Positions 25,175-37,501 of a stretch of DNA of 64,000 nt are shown piece after piece (within the stretch, counting starts at the first letter, position 1; every line of letters begins with the position of its first letter). The DNA is from Sulfitobacter sp. (GTDB lineage: Bacteria; Pseudomonadota; Alphaproteobacteria; Rhodobacterales; Rhodobacteraceae): positions 16,979 to 80,978 of the forward strand of contig JABDKA010000049.1 in NCBI GenBank assembly GCA_013002405.1, read 5' to 3'. The notes beneath the pieces were generated by a model. The model worked only from the letters and a program-made list of their open reading frames with translations, was not told the origin of the DNA and did no database searches. A program made the translations under genes and the position numbers.

Positions 25175-26029
25175 ATGACCGACGATCCAAAGACACTCGT
25201 TTCAACCGACTGGTTGGCCAAACACCTCAAGGATCCCGACATGCGCGTCCTTGACGCTTCCTGGTATCTGCCCGACGCGAACCGCGATGCGAAGGCCGAA
25301 TACGATGCCGCCCACATTCCCGGCGCGCGCTTCTTCGACATCGATGAGATCTCGGATGCCCGCTCCTCCCTGCCGCACATGGCGCCGCCGGTGGAAAAGT
25401 TCATGTCGCGGATGCGCGCGATGGGCGTGGGTGACGGGCATCAGGTGGTGGTCTACGACGGCGACGGTCTGCTCTCGGCGGCACGGGTATGGTGGCTCTT
25501 CCGGCTGATGGGTCAGGAAAACGTTGCGGTGCTGGACGGCGGTCTGCCCAAATGGGTGGCCGAAGGGCACCCGACCGAAGATATGCCACCCATCGCGCGG
25601 GACCGTCACATGACTGTCCGGCTGCAAAACCAGCTGGTGCGGGATGTCACGCAGGTCGCACAGGCGTCAAAGCTGGGCGATCCGCAGATTGTCGACGCCC
25701 GCTCCACCGCGCGTTTCAAAGGGGATGCACCCGAGCCGCGAGAAGGACTGCGCGCCGGTCACATCCCCAAGTCGCGCAATCTGCCCTACGCCGACCTTCT
25801 GAATGATGATAAGACAATGAAGTCCACCGACGCGCTGCGCAGCGCATTCGAGGCGGCGGGTGTCGACCTGGAACGTCCGGTCATCACCACCTGCGGATCA
25901 GGCGTGACCGCCGCGATCCTGGTTCTCGCGCTGGAGCGTTTGGGCCACCATGACTGGTCCCTTTATGATGGATCCTGGGCCGAATGGGGGGCCTTCCCCA
26001 CCGTGCCCGTCGCAACCGGAGAAGCCTGA
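25175..26029 (+). CDS. sseA: 3-mercaptopyruvate/thiosulfate sulfurtransferase
   Basis: 284 residues from ATG 25175, preceded by GGGGAAAGGATACCGC; the open frame extends to 25052 but without a comparable site. Two rhodanese domains are present. The active-site loop is ITTCGSGVTAAI with Cys240; CGSGVT is the loop of mercaptopyruvate sulfurtransferases rather than thiosulfate-preferring rhodaneses. It transfers sulfur from 3-mercaptopyruvate to an acceptor such as cyanide or thioredoxin. The stop overlaps the next ATG (TGATG), so it is coupled to the aminotransferase, which could supply mercaptopyruvate from cysteine. Confidence 0.92.
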   Translation: MTDDPKTLVSTDWLAKHLKDPDMRVLDASWYLPDANRDAKAEYDAAHIPGARFFDIDEISDARSSLPHMAPPVEKFMSRMRAMGVGDGHQVVVYDGDGLLSAARVWWLFRLMGQENVAVLDGGLPKWVAEGHPTEDMPPIARDRHMTVRLQNQLVRDVTQVAQASKLGDPQIVDARSTARFKGDAPEPREGLRAGHIPKSRNLPYADLLNDDKTMKSTDALRSAFEAAGVDLERPVITTCGSGVTAAILVLALERLGHHDWSLYDGSWAEWGAFPTVPVATGEA

Positions 26030-27213
26030 TGCTGGAAAACCTGCAAGCGCAACCTGCCGACAAGATCCTCATGCTGATGCAGATGTACCGTGAGGACCCC
26101 CGCGATACCAAGATCGACCTTGGCGTCGGCGTCTACAAGGATGCCAGCGGCCTTACCCCGATCATGCGCGCCGTCAAAACGGCCGAACAGCGGATCTGGG
26201 AGAGTCAGGATACCAAGGTCTACACCGGTCTCATCGGTGATCCGGCCTTTGGCGATGCGATGGTGTCGCTGGTTCTCGGAGAGGCAGTGCCGCGCGACAG
26301 GGTCGCAGCGGCGGCGACACCCGGCGGCACGGGCGCCGTGCGTCAGGCCTTCGAAATGATCCGCATGGCCAACAAGGACGCGCGGATCTTCGTTTCTGAT
26401 CCGACCTGGCCGAACCACCTGTCGATCCTGAAGTATCTGGGGATGGAGATGGTCCCCTATCGCTATTTCGACGATGAGACACGCGGTGTGAACTTCGACG
26501 GCATGATTGCCGATCTGAAACAGGCCAAGAAGGGTGACGTGGTTCTCCTGCACGGCTGTTGTCACAACCCGACCGGCGCAAATCTCAACAGCTCCGAATG
26601 GGATCAGGTGATCGAGGTACTGCTTGAAACCGGCGCGATGCCGATGATCGACATCGCCTACCAGGGGTTCGGCGATGGCCTGGACAATGACGCCGCCGCA
26701 ACCCGCAAGGTGGCCGCTGCCGTGCCGGAATGCCTGATCGCGGCAAGCTGTTCGAAAAACTTCGGCATCTACCGGGAACGCACCGGGCTCCTGATGGCGA
26801 TCGCTGCCGACCCGGGGGCGCGCAAGCTGAACCAGGATACGCTCGCCTTCCTCAACCGTCAGAACTACAGCTTCCCGCCAGATCACGGCGCGCGGATCGT
26901 TACCACGATCCTGAACGATGCTGACCTGCGGGCGGACTGGGCGACAGAGCTGGAGGAGGTCCGCAATTCCATGTTGGGTCTGCGTCAGCAACTGGCGGAT
27001 GAATTGCAGCGGCAATCGGGCTCCAACCGTTTCGGATTTCTCGCCCAGCATCGCGGAATGTTCTCGCGGCTTGGCACGACGCCCGACAAGGTGGAGGCGT
27101 TGCGGGAAAAGCACGGGATCTACATGGTGGGCGACAGCCGCATGAACATTGCGGGCCTGAACCAGCAAACCATCCCGATCCTTGCCAAGGCCATCGTCGA
27201 CGTCGGTATCTGA
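26029..27213 (+). CDS. tyrB: Aromatic/aspartate aminotransferase (class I)
   Basis: 394 residues, the typical length of the AspC/TyrB subgroup. Features are KIDLGVGVYKD near the N-terminus, GCCHNPTGANL, and Lys243 (PLP Schiff base) in AASCSKNFGIYRERTG. It exchanges amino groups between aromatic or dicarboxylic amino acids and 2-oxoglutarate. The start overlaps the sulfurtransferase stop. A bidirectional terminator separates it from the convergent amtB gene. Confidence 0.9.
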   Translation: MLENLQAQPADKILMLMQMYREDPRDTKIDLGVGVYKDASGLTPIMRAVKTAEQRIWESQDTKVYTGLIGDPAFGDAMVSLVLGEAVPRDRVAAAATPGGTGAVRQAFEMIRMANKDARIFVSDPTWPNHLSILKYLGMEMVPYRYFDDETRGVNFDGMIADLKQAKKGDVVLLHGCCHNPTGANLNSSEWDQVIEVLLETGAMPMIDIAYQGFGDGLDNDAAATRKVAAAVPECLIAASCSKNFGIYRERTGLLMAIAADPGARKLNQDTLAFLNRQNYSFPPDHGARIVTTILNDADLRADWATELEEVRNSMLGLRQQLADELQRQSGSNRFGFLAQHRGMFSRLGTTPDKVEALREKHGIYMVGDSRMNIAGLNQQTIPILAKAIVDVGI

Positions 27214-27335
27214 CCCGAACAGCCAGGGGCCGGACCTTAGCCTTCGCCGGCACCCGGCCCCGCTCCATTTTGCCAAAAATACTCAGTCCTGCAGGCGCAA
27301 CCCTTGCGCTCTTGGAGCTTGAGGACCGACACAGA

Positions 27336-27368
27336 AAAAGGGCCCGAAGCAAAGCTCCGGGCCCTTTT
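27336..27368. terminator. Bidirectional terminator between tyrB and amtB
   Basis: An 11-bp perfect stem, AAAAGGGCCCG / CGGGCCCTTTT, with an 11-base loop gives a U-run on either strand. It sits between the convergent genes ending at 27213 and 27391. A second, weaker inverted repeat (GGGGCCGG at 27226 and CCGGCCCC at 27254) lies closer to tyrB. Confidence 0.88.
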
Positions 27369-27390
27369 CTAGATTTCTGAAAGGTGCCAA

Positions 27391-28707
27391 TCAGCCCTTG
27401 GAGAAATCGGGGTAGGCTTCCATGCCCAACTCCGAGGTGTCGAGACCGTTGATCTCCGCCTCTTCGCTGACCCGGATGCCCATGACGGCCTTGAGGATGA
27501 ACCAGACGATCGCTGCGGCCACGAAGGTGAAGACACCGTAGGCGACGATACCGGTCAGCTGTGTGACAAGCGATGCTTCGCTGTTATAGAAGACCACCGC
27601 GATGGTGCCCCAGATGCCCGCAAAGAGGTGAACCGGGATCGCACCGACCACATCGTCGATCTTGAGTTTGTCGAGCATCGGGACTGTAAAGACCACGATC
27701 ACACCACCGATGGCACCGATCCAGAGCGAACCGAAGAGCGAGGGCGCCAGAGGTTCGGCCGTGATCGACACGAGGCCCGCCAGACAGCCGTTCAGAACCA
27801 TGGTCAGGTCGACCTTGCCGTAAACGACCTGGGTCAGGATCAGGGCTGCGACGGCGCCGGATGCGGCGGCCATGTTGGTGTTGGCAAAGATGCGGCCCAC
27901 ATCGGTGATGTCGCCCACGGTGCCGGCAGCCAGTTGCGAGCCACCGTTAAAGCCGAACCAACCCAGCCACAGGATGAACGTACCCAGTGTGGCAAGCGCG
28001 AGGTTGGAGCCGGGGAAGGGGTGAACCCTGCCGTCCTTGTACTTGCCGATACGCGGCCCGAGGATCAGCGCACCTGCCAGAGCGGCCCAGCCACCCACGG
28101 AGTGTACGATCGTGGAACCGGCGAAGTCGGAGAAGCCCATTTCGCTCAGCCAGCCGCCGCCCCACTGCCAGGAGCCGGAAATCGGGTACATGATGCCGGT
28201 CAGTACCACGACGAAGATCAGGAAGGGCCAGAGCTTGATCCGCTCAGCCAGGGCACCCGACACGATGGAAGCCGTTGCAGCCACGAACATCAGCTGGAAG
28301 AAGAAATCCGATGCGACCGATGCATAATCAAGCGAGGCATCCGCCGCCGCCAGACCCACGGGCTCAAGCGAAGTGGGGACGAAGTTGAAGGCAAAGTAGC
28401 CGTTGAAGTCGCCCGGATACATGAGGTTGAAACCAACCAGCCAGTACATGATCGCAGCAATCGAGAAGAGCGCGATGTTCTTTGTCAGCTGCATCGTCAC
28501 GTTCTTGGAGCGCACGAGACCGGCCTCGAGCATGGCAAATCCTGCTGCCATCCAGAAGACCAGGAAACCGCCCACCAGGAACAGGAGGGTGGTCATGATA
28601 TAGGGCCCGATTTCGTCAAAACTCGGAGCCGCATCTTGCGCCAACGCGAAGGTCGGCAAGATCGCGACCGCACCGGCGAGGGGGATGAGATATGTCTTTT
28701 TCATCAT
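27391..28707 (-). CDS. amtB: Ammonium transporter
   Basis: 438 residues. A cleavable N-terminal signal (LIPLAGAVAILPTFALAQ) precedes eleven membrane segments. Amt signatures include FWMAAGFAMLEAGLVRSKN, the channel region DFAGSTIVHSVGGWAALAGA with the first pore His, and VVGAIPVHLFAGIWGT with the second. It imports ammonium and is controlled by GlnK, whose gene lies 12 bp upstream on the same strand. The C-terminal cytoplasmic tail is present, as needed for PII contact. Confidence 0.95.
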   Translation of the reverse strand: MMKKTYLIPLAGAVAILPTFALAQDAAPSFDEIGPYIMTTLLFLVGGFLVFWMAAGFAMLEAGLVRSKNVTMQLTKNIALFSIAAIMYWLVGFNLMYPGDFNGYFAFNFVPTSLEPVGLAAADASLDYASVASDFFFQLMFVAATASIVSGALAERIKLWPFLIFVVVLTGIMYPISGSWQWGGGWLSEMGFSDFAGSTIVHSVGGWAALAGALILGPRIGKYKDGRVHPFPGSNLALATLGTFILWLGWFGFNGGSQLAAGTVGDITDVGRIFANTNMAAASGAVAALILTQVVYGKVDLTMVLNGCLAGLVSITAEPLAPSLFGSLWIGAIGGVIVVFTVPMLDKLKIDDVVGAIPVHLFAGIWGTIAVVFYNSEASLVTQLTGIVAYGVFTFVAAAIVWFILKAVMGIRVSEEAEINGLDTSELGMEAYPDFSKG

Positions 28708-28719
28708 TTCGTCCTTTGA

Positions 28720-31533
<2,814 letters not shown>

Positions 31534-31648
31534 TCCGGATTGCACGACCGTCGCAAGCGATTCTTAAGCAAGCTGTGGTTTAGCTATGTCTGTGGGGCGC
31601 CCGCATCTGTCGGGTTTCTGCCAGGTGTGCAAGGACCAGTGATTGCCG

Positions 31649-33385
31649 ATGGATGCGCAAAAGCTTCGTGAGGGAAGAAGGGAACTGCGTCGGCTGAGCG
31701 GTAGCTTCCGTGCCTCCTTTTGGGTGGTGGCGTGCTTCAGCTTCGTCGCCAATGTCCTGATGCTGTCGGGACCCATCTACATGCTGCAGGTCTATGACCG
31801 GGTGCTCAGCTCCGGCTCGGTTGAGACATTGCTCGCACTTTCGCTTTTGCTACTCTTTCTCTACCTCATCATGGGCACGCTGGATGTTGCCCGCAGCCGC
31901 ATCTTGACGCGGATAGCGGGGCAACTGGAGAGGAAGCTTCGCCAGAGGGTGTTTGAAGCGATTCTGAAGCGTTCCGCGCTGGGCCCAAGTGAGCGCGCGG
32001 CGGGTTCGCTGGAGGACCTGAGCGCCCTTCAGCGCATGGTGGCCGCACCGGCTGTCGGGGCCCTTTTCGATCTGCCTTGGGCGCCTCTTTTCTTTGCGGC
32101 GATATTCATCTTTCATCCTCTTCTGGGGCTGCTTGCGGTCTTTGGTGCCCTCTGCCTTGCCGTCATCACGCTGGCCAACCAGTTACTTTCCAGGCGCGGG
32201 CAGGCTCAGGCCTTGAGGGTTGGCGCCAAGGCCGATGCGCTTGCGGCGCAACTGAAGGTGGAGGCCGAGGTCGTGCAAAGCCTCGGCATGCGGCGCGCGG
32301 CCTTCGGGATCTGGAGCAGTCACCGGTGTGATGCCCAGAAAGGTGAGCTTCGGTCAGCAGAAGTCGGCGCAGGCTTTTCCGCGGTGACACGGTCCATGCG
32401 GCTGGCGCTGCAGTCCGCGATTCTGGGTCTGGGTGCCTGGCTGGTTCTGCGCGGGCTGATGACACCGGGCGGCATGATTGCGGGGTCGGTTCTCATGGGA
32501 CGCGGGCTTGCACCGATTGAGACGCTTTTGAATCAGTGGTCCACCCTGCAGCGGGGCCTGACGGGCTGGCGACATCTGGCAGAACTTTTGGGCCGGGTTC
32601 CGGACCCCGGGCCCCGAACCGCATTGCCCAAGCCCCGCGCGCGTTTGTCGGCGGAGGGGGTGACGATTGTGCCGCCGGGTGAAAGCCGTGCAGGCCTGCG
32701 CGGCATCAGCTTTGACCTGGAACCAGGGCAGGCGCTGGGCGTCATCGGGCCCTCGGGTGCCGGCAAGTCCACACTCGCGAGGGCGCTCACCGGGGTCTGG
32801 CCGCCCAGGGCCGGCACGATCAAGCTGGATGGGGCCCCAATCAGCCAATACGGGGCCGAGACGCTGTGCCGCTACATCGGCTATCTCCCGCAACGCCTTC
32901 AGCTTTTCGACGGGACATTGGCGCAGAACATCGCGCGGCTGGCATCCGACCCTGATGCGGAGAGGGTCGTCGCCGCGGCCCGGATGGCCGGGGCGCATGA
33001 GATGATCCTGGATCTGCCCGATGGCTATGACACACCGGTCGTTGGTGGGCAGGTGCGTCTGTCAGGCGGGCAGATCCAGCGGATCGGTTTGGCCCGCGCG
33101 CTTTACGATGATCCGGTGCTGGTCGTGCTGGATGAGCCGAATTCGAACCTTGATAACGCCGGATCAGTGGCGCTCAACGCCGCGATCCGGCAGCTCAAGG
33201 ATCTTGGGCGCGCCGTTCTGATCATGGCCCACCGGCCTGCCGCGATCCAGGAATGTGAGATGTTGATGGTGCTCGACAAAGGTGCGCGGGCGGCCTTCGG
33301 GCCGAAGGATGAGGTGCTGGCGGGCATGGTGCGCAATGTCTCCGCCCTGCGCGGGGCACCACTCAAGACCGCGGGGGCTGGCTGA
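31649..33385 (+). CDS. Type I secretion ABC permease/ATPase (PrtD-like)
   Basis: 578 residues from ATG 31649; a TTG at 31643 lies at better distance (7 bases) from AAGGA and may be the true start. An N-terminal membrane domain (ANVLMLSGPIYMLQVYDRVL, the PrtD-type signature region) precedes an ATPase with Walker A GPSGAGKST, signature RLSGGQIQRIGLARAL and Walker B LVVLDEPNSNLD. There is no N-terminal C39 peptidase, so cargo would carry an uncleaved C-terminal signal, typically an RTX protein. The stop overlaps the adaptor gene start (TGATG). No cargo or TolC gene is adjacent. Confidence 0.92.
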   Translation: MDAQKLREGRRELRRLSGSFRASFWVVACFSFVANVLMLSGPIYMLQVYDRVLSSGSVETLLALSLLLLFLYLIMGTLDVARSRILTRIAGQLERKLRQRVFEAILKRSALGPSERAAGSLEDLSALQRMVAAPAVGALFDLPWAPLFFAAIFIFHPLLGLLAVFGALCLAVITLANQLLSRRGQAQALRVGAKADALAAQLKVEAEVVQSLGMRRAAFGIWSSHRCDAQKGELRSAEVGAGFSAVTRSMRLALQSAILGLGAWLVLRGLMTPGGMIAGSVLMGRGLAPIETLLNQWSTLQRGLTGWRHLAELLGRVPDPGPRTALPKPRARLSAEGVTIVPPGESRAGLRGISFDLEPGQALGVIGPSGAGKSTLARALTGVWPPRAGTIKLDGAPISQYGAETLCRYIGYLPQRLQLFDGTLAQNIARLASDPDAERVVAAARMAGAHEMILDLPDGYDTPVVGGQVRLSGGQIQRIGLARALYDDPVLVVLDEPNSNLDNAGSVALNAAIRQLKDLGRAVLIMAHRPAAIQECEMLMVLDKGARAAFGPKDEVLAGMVRNVSALRGAPLKTAGAG

Positions 33386-34671
33386 TGGGCGAGAGTGCTA
33401 ACGGGACTTCGATCTTTGGCCCGGTCCTTGCAGGGTTCATTGCGATCCTTATCTTTGGCGCCGGTCTTCTGCTTTGGGCCACGCAAAGCCGAATCTCGGG
33501 CGCGGTCGTCGCCGATGGAACGGTCCGGACGACAAGGGCACACCAGCTGATCCAACACCAGACGGGTGGCATCGTCTTGTCAGTGCGGGTCACCGAAGGG
33601 GACAGCACCAGGAAAGGCGATCCCCTGCTAGAGCTGGATCCCAAGTCGCTGCAGGCGGCGCTGTCATCGGTTGAAAACCGGATCGTCAGCCAGCGGGCGC
33701 GCCTATCCGCCGAACGCGGGCGCGCACCGCTGCTTGAGTTTGATGCGGCCACGCTTGATCTGGCCGCGACGCGCACGAACGGCATGACCCCGTTGCATCA
33801 TGAGATGCAGCTTTTCGAAGCCAAGAAAGCAGCCCGTGCGGCAACCGCGAGGCACTTTGCCGAAAGGCGCGCACAGATCAGAACACAGCGAAAGGGCCTT
33901 TCTTCGCGCAAGGCCGCCCTGGCTGAGCAGTTGGAGTTGGCCCGCCGCGAACGCCGCGATCAGGACGATCTGCTGAGCAGGGGACTGGTGGCTGCAAGGC
34001 CGGTCAACGCGCTCCGGCGGGAGGAAGTAAGGCTTGTCGGTGCAATGGGAGAGCTTCGGGCGACGCAGGATGCCTTTACGGCCCAGTTGCGGACGCTCAC
34101 GGCGGAGGAGGCCGCGCTTGATACGGAAGTCGCCCAGCGCACGGCAACGGCACTTGTCGCGGCCGGAGAAGAGGTGGTTGCCCTTGAGGGCCGCGCGCGG
34201 GAGCTGAGGCGGCAGATCGCGGGCCTTGTCATCCGTGCCCCTGCTGCGGGAATCGTACATGCCCTGCGGGTGGAGACGCCCGGTGCCGTCATCCGCCCCG
34301 CAGAACCGATAATGGAGATTGTCCCCGCCACGGGCCGCAGCCGGATTTCCGCTCACGTCTCTCCTGCCGACATCGATCAGGTCTATCCCGGTCAACCGGT
34401 CAAGGTGCGGCTATCGGGGCTCAACCAGCGCATCACGCCCGAACTGGAAGGCCTGGTCACGCAAATATCGGCCGATACAGTCGTGATCGGGGACGGCAGC
34501 CCGCCGCGCTACCGGGTGACGGTCCGGCTGCCCGCACAGCAAAAGGGCGATCCGGTCCTGCTTCCAGGCATGCCCGCGCAGCTGTTCTTTCAGACCGAAT
34601 CCCGCTCCCCGCTGGCCTATCTGATACAGCCGCTTACGGACTATTTCGCCCGCGCCCTGCGGGAAAGCTGA
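33385..34671 (+). CDS. Type I secretion membrane-fusion protein (HlyD/PrtE family)
   Basis: 428 residues. One N-terminal anchor (AGFIAILIFGAGLLLWATQ) is followed by a lipoyl/barrel-sandwich half (GTVRTTRAHQLIQHQTGGIV), a long coiled-coil hairpin rich in Arg, Ala and Glu (about residues 85-275), the second half (LVIRAPAAGIVHALRVETPG) and a beta-barrel with PADIDQVYPGQPVKVRL. It bridges the ABC ATPase encoded by the overlapping upstream gene to an outer-membrane TolC-type channel. The channel gene is not in the window. Confidence 0.92.
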   Translation: MGESANGTSIFGPVLAGFIAILIFGAGLLLWATQSRISGAVVADGTVRTTRAHQLIQHQTGGIVLSVRVTEGDSTRKGDPLLELDPKSLQAALSSVENRIVSQRARLSAERGRAPLLEFDAATLDLAATRTNGMTPLHHEMQLFEAKKAARAATARHFAERRAQIRTQRKGLSSRKAALAEQLELARRERRDQDDLLSRGLVAARPVNALRREEVRLVGAMGELRATQDAFTAQLRTLTAEEAALDTEVAQRTATALVAAGEEVVALEGRARELRRQIAGLVIRAPAAGIVHALRVETPGAVIRPAEPIMEIVPATGRSRISAHVSPADIDQVYPGQPVKVRLSGLNQRITPELEGLVTQISADTVVIGDGSPPRYRVTVRLPAQQKGDPVLLPGMPAQLFFQTESRSPLAYLIQPLTDYFARALRES

Positions 34672-34743
34672 GACAGGTCTTTTCGTTTCCATGCATCGGC
34701 GCTAGCGTCCGCGCACCCGCAGTTGATCCAAGGATACAGTCCC

Positions 34744-35202
34744 ATGCGCATTACCGACCGTTTGTCCGAACTTGGCGTGACCCTGCCCGACGCGCCCGCG
34801 CCCGCCGCCAATTACGTGCCCTTCGTTCAGGTGGGCAATCTGGTCTTTGTGTCCGGTCAGATCTCCAACGGGCCGGACGGACTGATAACTGGAAAACTGG
34901 GTGATGACATGGCGGTTGAGGCAGGTGCCGCCGCCGCCAAAAGCTGCGCGATCAGTCTGCTGGCGCAGGTCAAGGCGGCCTGTGGTGGGGACATCGAGCG
35001 GCTTCAGAGGGTAATCAAATTGACGGGTTTCGTGAACTCCACCCCCGATTTCACCGATCAGCCCAAGGTCATCAACGGCTGCTCCGATTTCCTGGTCGCG
35101 GCACTGGGAGAGGCGGGCCGCCATTCCCGCTCTGCCGTCTCCGCGCCGTCTCTGCCGCTGGGTGTCGCGGTTGAGATCGAGGGGATCTTTGAGGTAAAAT
35201 GA
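34744..35202 (+). CDS. RidA/YjgF-family protein
   Basis: 152 residues from ATG 34744 after CCAAGGATACAGTCCC. The RidA fold is recognisable from FVQVGNLVFVSGQI and VIKLTGFVNSTPDF. The C-terminus reads RSAVSAPSLPLGVAVEIEGIFEV, with the usual Arg of the active site aligned to HSRSAV. The longer N-terminus (RLSELGVTLPDAPAPAANYV) places it in the YjgH-like branch rather than canonical RidA. Family members hydrolyse reactive enamines/imines. It overlaps the next gene by four bases. Confidence 0.85.
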   Translation: MRITDRLSELGVTLPDAPAPAANYVPFVQVGNLVFVSGQISNGPDGLITGKLGDDMAVEAGAAAAKSCAISLLAQVKAACGGDIERLQRVIKLTGFVNSTPDFTDQPKVINGCSDFLVAALGEAGRHSRSAVSAPSLPLGVAVEIEGIFEVK

Positions 35203-35960
35203 CACTCGCTTCTGTCTTCCTTCGCAGGCCCTTCGCCCACCGGGGGCTGCACAATGTGGAAGATGGCCAACCCGAGAACAGCCTGGCCGCCTTTCGCGCT
35301 GCCATCGCAGGTGGGTACGGGATTGAGCTGGACCTGCAGCTTAGCGCCGATGGCGCCGCGATGGTGTTTCACGATTATGCGCTGGACCGTCTGACCCACG
35401 AAAAGGGGGCTGTGCGGTTGCGCAAGGCCGCAGAACTCGGGGCGACTCGATTGAAAGGCGGGGATGAGGGTATCCCGACCCTCATGGAAGTGCTGTCGCT
35501 GGTGGCAGGCCGCGCGCCAATGCTGATCGAGTTGAAGGATCAAGATGGTGGCATGGGGGATGACCTGGGCCCGCTCGAAGCGGCGGTAGCAGCCGCGCTC
35601 GCGGACTACGAGGGTCCCGCGGCGGTGATGTCCTTCAATCCAAACTCCGTGGCGCGGCTGGCTCAACTCGCGCCGCAGGTGCCCCGTGGGATCGTCACGG
35701 ACCCCTATAGGTACAACGAGTGGCCCCTGCCCGAGGCGACCTGCGACCGGCTGCGGGAGATACCGGATTACGACCGGGTCGGGGCGACCTTCATCAGCCA
35801 CGACGTCAATGACCTGGGCCGTCCGCGGGTCGCCGAACTGAAGGCAGCGGGCGCCTCGATCCTCTGCTGGACGGTCCGTTCCGCCTTGCAGGAGGCGGAG
35901 GCGCGCAGGATTGTCGACAACATTACCTTCGAAGGCTATGCCGCCGCTCTGCCCGCTTGA
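35199..35960 (+). CDS. ugpQ: Glycerophosphodiester phosphodiesterase
   Basis: 253 residues, short cytoplasmic type without signal peptide. The GDPD signature RPFAHRGLHNV...PENSLAAF, the metal-binding GIELDLQLSADG and the catalytic His in MVFHDYALDRLT are present. It hydrolyses glycerophosphodiesters to glycerol-3-phosphate and an alcohol. The start overlaps the RidA-like stop (ATGA). No ugp transporter genes are near. Confidence 0.9.
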   Translation: MTLASVFLRRPFAHRGLHNVEDGQPENSLAAFRAAIAGGYGIELDLQLSADGAAMVFHDYALDRLTHEKGAVRLRKAAELGATRLKGGDEGIPTLMEVLSLVAGRAPMLIELKDQDGGMGDDLGPLEAAVAAALADYEGPAAVMSFNPNSVARLAQLAPQVPRGIVTDPYRYNEWPLPEATCDRLREIPDYDRVGATFISHDVNDLGRPRVAELKAAGASILCWTVRSALQEAEARRIVDNITFEGYAAALPA

Positions 35961-36008
35961 TTCCGCGCCGCAGAGCTACAGATAGAGCGGCAGTCGCGAA
36001 GGCAGAGC

Positions 36009-37196
36009 ATGAACGCACAGGAAGTCGAGATCAGGGTCGTTCCCCACCTGTCCGAAATCGGGCAGGAGGTCTGGGACAGCTGTGCCTGCCCCGAGGCCGC
36101 CGATGGCGGTCCGCCGCTTGATCCCTTTACCACCTTCCGCTTTCTGTCAGCACTTGAGGAAAGTGGCAGCGTCGGGCCCGGTACCGGCTGGAAACCCCAG
36201 TATCTGCAGGCCAGCATCGCCGGTGAGGTGATTGCGGTCGCACCCCTTTACGCAAAGTCGCACAGCCAGGGGGAGTACATCTTTGATCATAGCTGGGCAC
36301 ATGCCTACGAACGGGCGGGCGGACGCTATTATCCCAAGTTACAGATTGCGGTACCGCACACGCCCGCAACGGGGCGCCGTTTCCTGGTGCGACCGGGGTT
36401 CGAGGAAAGTGGAACGGCCGCGCTGATACAGGGTGCCGTGCAATTGACCGAAAACAATGCGTTGTCCTCACTGCACGTGACTTTTTGCACGGGCGATGAG
36501 GCACGGCGCGCGGAAGAGATTGGTTTGATGGCGCGCAAGAGCCAGCAGTTCCACTGGCGCAACGACGGCTATGCGGATTTTGACGCCTTCTTGGCCACGC
36601 TCAATTCCCGCAAGCGCAAGAATATCCGCAAGGAACGCGCGCAGGCTCAAAACTTCGGCGGGACGATCCGGACCTTTTCGGGCGACGATCTGCAACCCGA
36701 ACACTGGGACGCCTTCTGGCGCTTCTACCAGGATACCGGCGCGCGCAAGTGGGGCTCGCCTTACCTCACACGGCAGTTCTTTGACCTTGCTCAGGAACAT
36801 CTGCGCGACGACGTCGCCCTTGTCCTGGCCGCGCGCGAGGGGCGCTGGGTGGCCGGTGCACTGAATTTTGTCGGGCGAGAGACGCTCTATGGCCGCTACT
36901 GGGGCTGTACCGAGCATCATCCCTGCCTGCATTTCGAGTTGTGCTATTATCAGGCCATCGACATTGCCATCGCGCGCGGCCTCAAGACCGTTGAGGCCGG
37001 CGCGCAGGGCGAACACAAGCTGGCGCGCGGCTATCTGCCGACGCCCACCTGGTCCCTGCATTGGATGCGGGACGAAGGCTTTGCCAACGCGGTTGCTGAC
37101 TATCTTGAGGCAGAGCGGAACGCGGTGGATCAGGAGATTGAAATCTTAACCGATTATGGGCCGTTCAAGCGCGCTCACGTGGAGGAACAGGAATGA
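36009..37196 (+). CDS. FemAB-like GNAT-fold protein (DUF482/COG3146)
   Basis: 395 residues. The sequence [19 protein letters not shown], the region [22 protein letters not shown] and the block FNFSRKRKN-like [15 protein letters not shown] are typical of the COG3146 family, predicted N-acyltransferases of the GNAT/FemAB fold. The end ([22 protein letters not shown]) matches the same family. The biochemical function is not established; the older name 'peptidoglycan biosynthesis protein' rests on fold similarity. Overlaps phhB by four bases. Confidence 0.85.
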   Translation: MNAQEVEIRVVPHLSEIGQEVWDSCACPEAADGGPPLDPFTTFRFLSALEESGSVGPGTGWKPQYLQASIAGEVIAVAPLYAKSHSQGEYIFDHSWAHAYERAGGRYYPKLQIAVPHTPATGRRFLVRPGFEESGTAALIQGAVQLTENNALSSLHVTFCTGDEARRAEEIGLMARKSQQFHWRNDGYADFDAFLATLNSRKRKNIRKERAQAQNFGGTIRTFSGDDLQPEHWDAFWRFYQDTGARKWGSPYLTRQFFDLAQEHLRDDVALVLAAREGRWVAGALNFVGRETLYGRYWGCTEHHPCLHFELCYYQAIDIAIARGLKTVEAGAQGEHKLARGYLPTPTWSLHWMRDEGFANAVADYLEAERNAVDQEIEILTDYGPFKRAHVEEQE

Positions 37197-37501
37197 CCGA
37201 GAAATTGAGCGAAGAGACCCGGCACACCGTTTTGCAGCCCTTGTTCGCTACCGGCTGGCAGATGGTCGAAGGACGGGATGCGATCGAAAAGGAGTTCGTC
37301 TTTGACAATTTTGTCGATGCCTTTGGCTGGATGACCCGTGCGGCCATCTACGCAGAGAAATGGAATCACCATCCGGAGTGGTTCAATGTTTACAAGACCG
37401 TCAAAGTGAGGCTAACGACCCACGACGCTGGGGGCCTGAGCGCATTGGACGCGAAATTGGCCCGCAAAATGGATGGGCTTGTTGGGGCGAACGCGAACTG
37501 A
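37193..37501 (+). CDS. phhB: 4a-hydroxytetrahydrobiopterin dehydratase (pterin carbinolamine dehydratase)
   Basis: 102 residues, standard length. The active-site motif [22 protein letters not shown] (here split: EKWNHHPEW then [13 protein letters not shown]) followed by GLSALD is diagnostic. It regenerates the pterin cofactor of phenylalanine hydroxylase or acts on a related pterin in molybdopterin metabolism. No phenylalanine hydroxylase gene is in the window. Start and stop both overlap neighbours (ATGA and TGATG), so it is embedded in a four-gene transcript from UgpQ to MscS. Confidence 0.93.
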   Translation: MTEKLSEETRHTVLQPLFATGWQMVEGRDAIEKEFVFDNFVDAFGWMTRAAIYAEKWNHHPEWFNVYKTVKVRLTTHDAGGLSALDAKLARKMDGLVGANAN

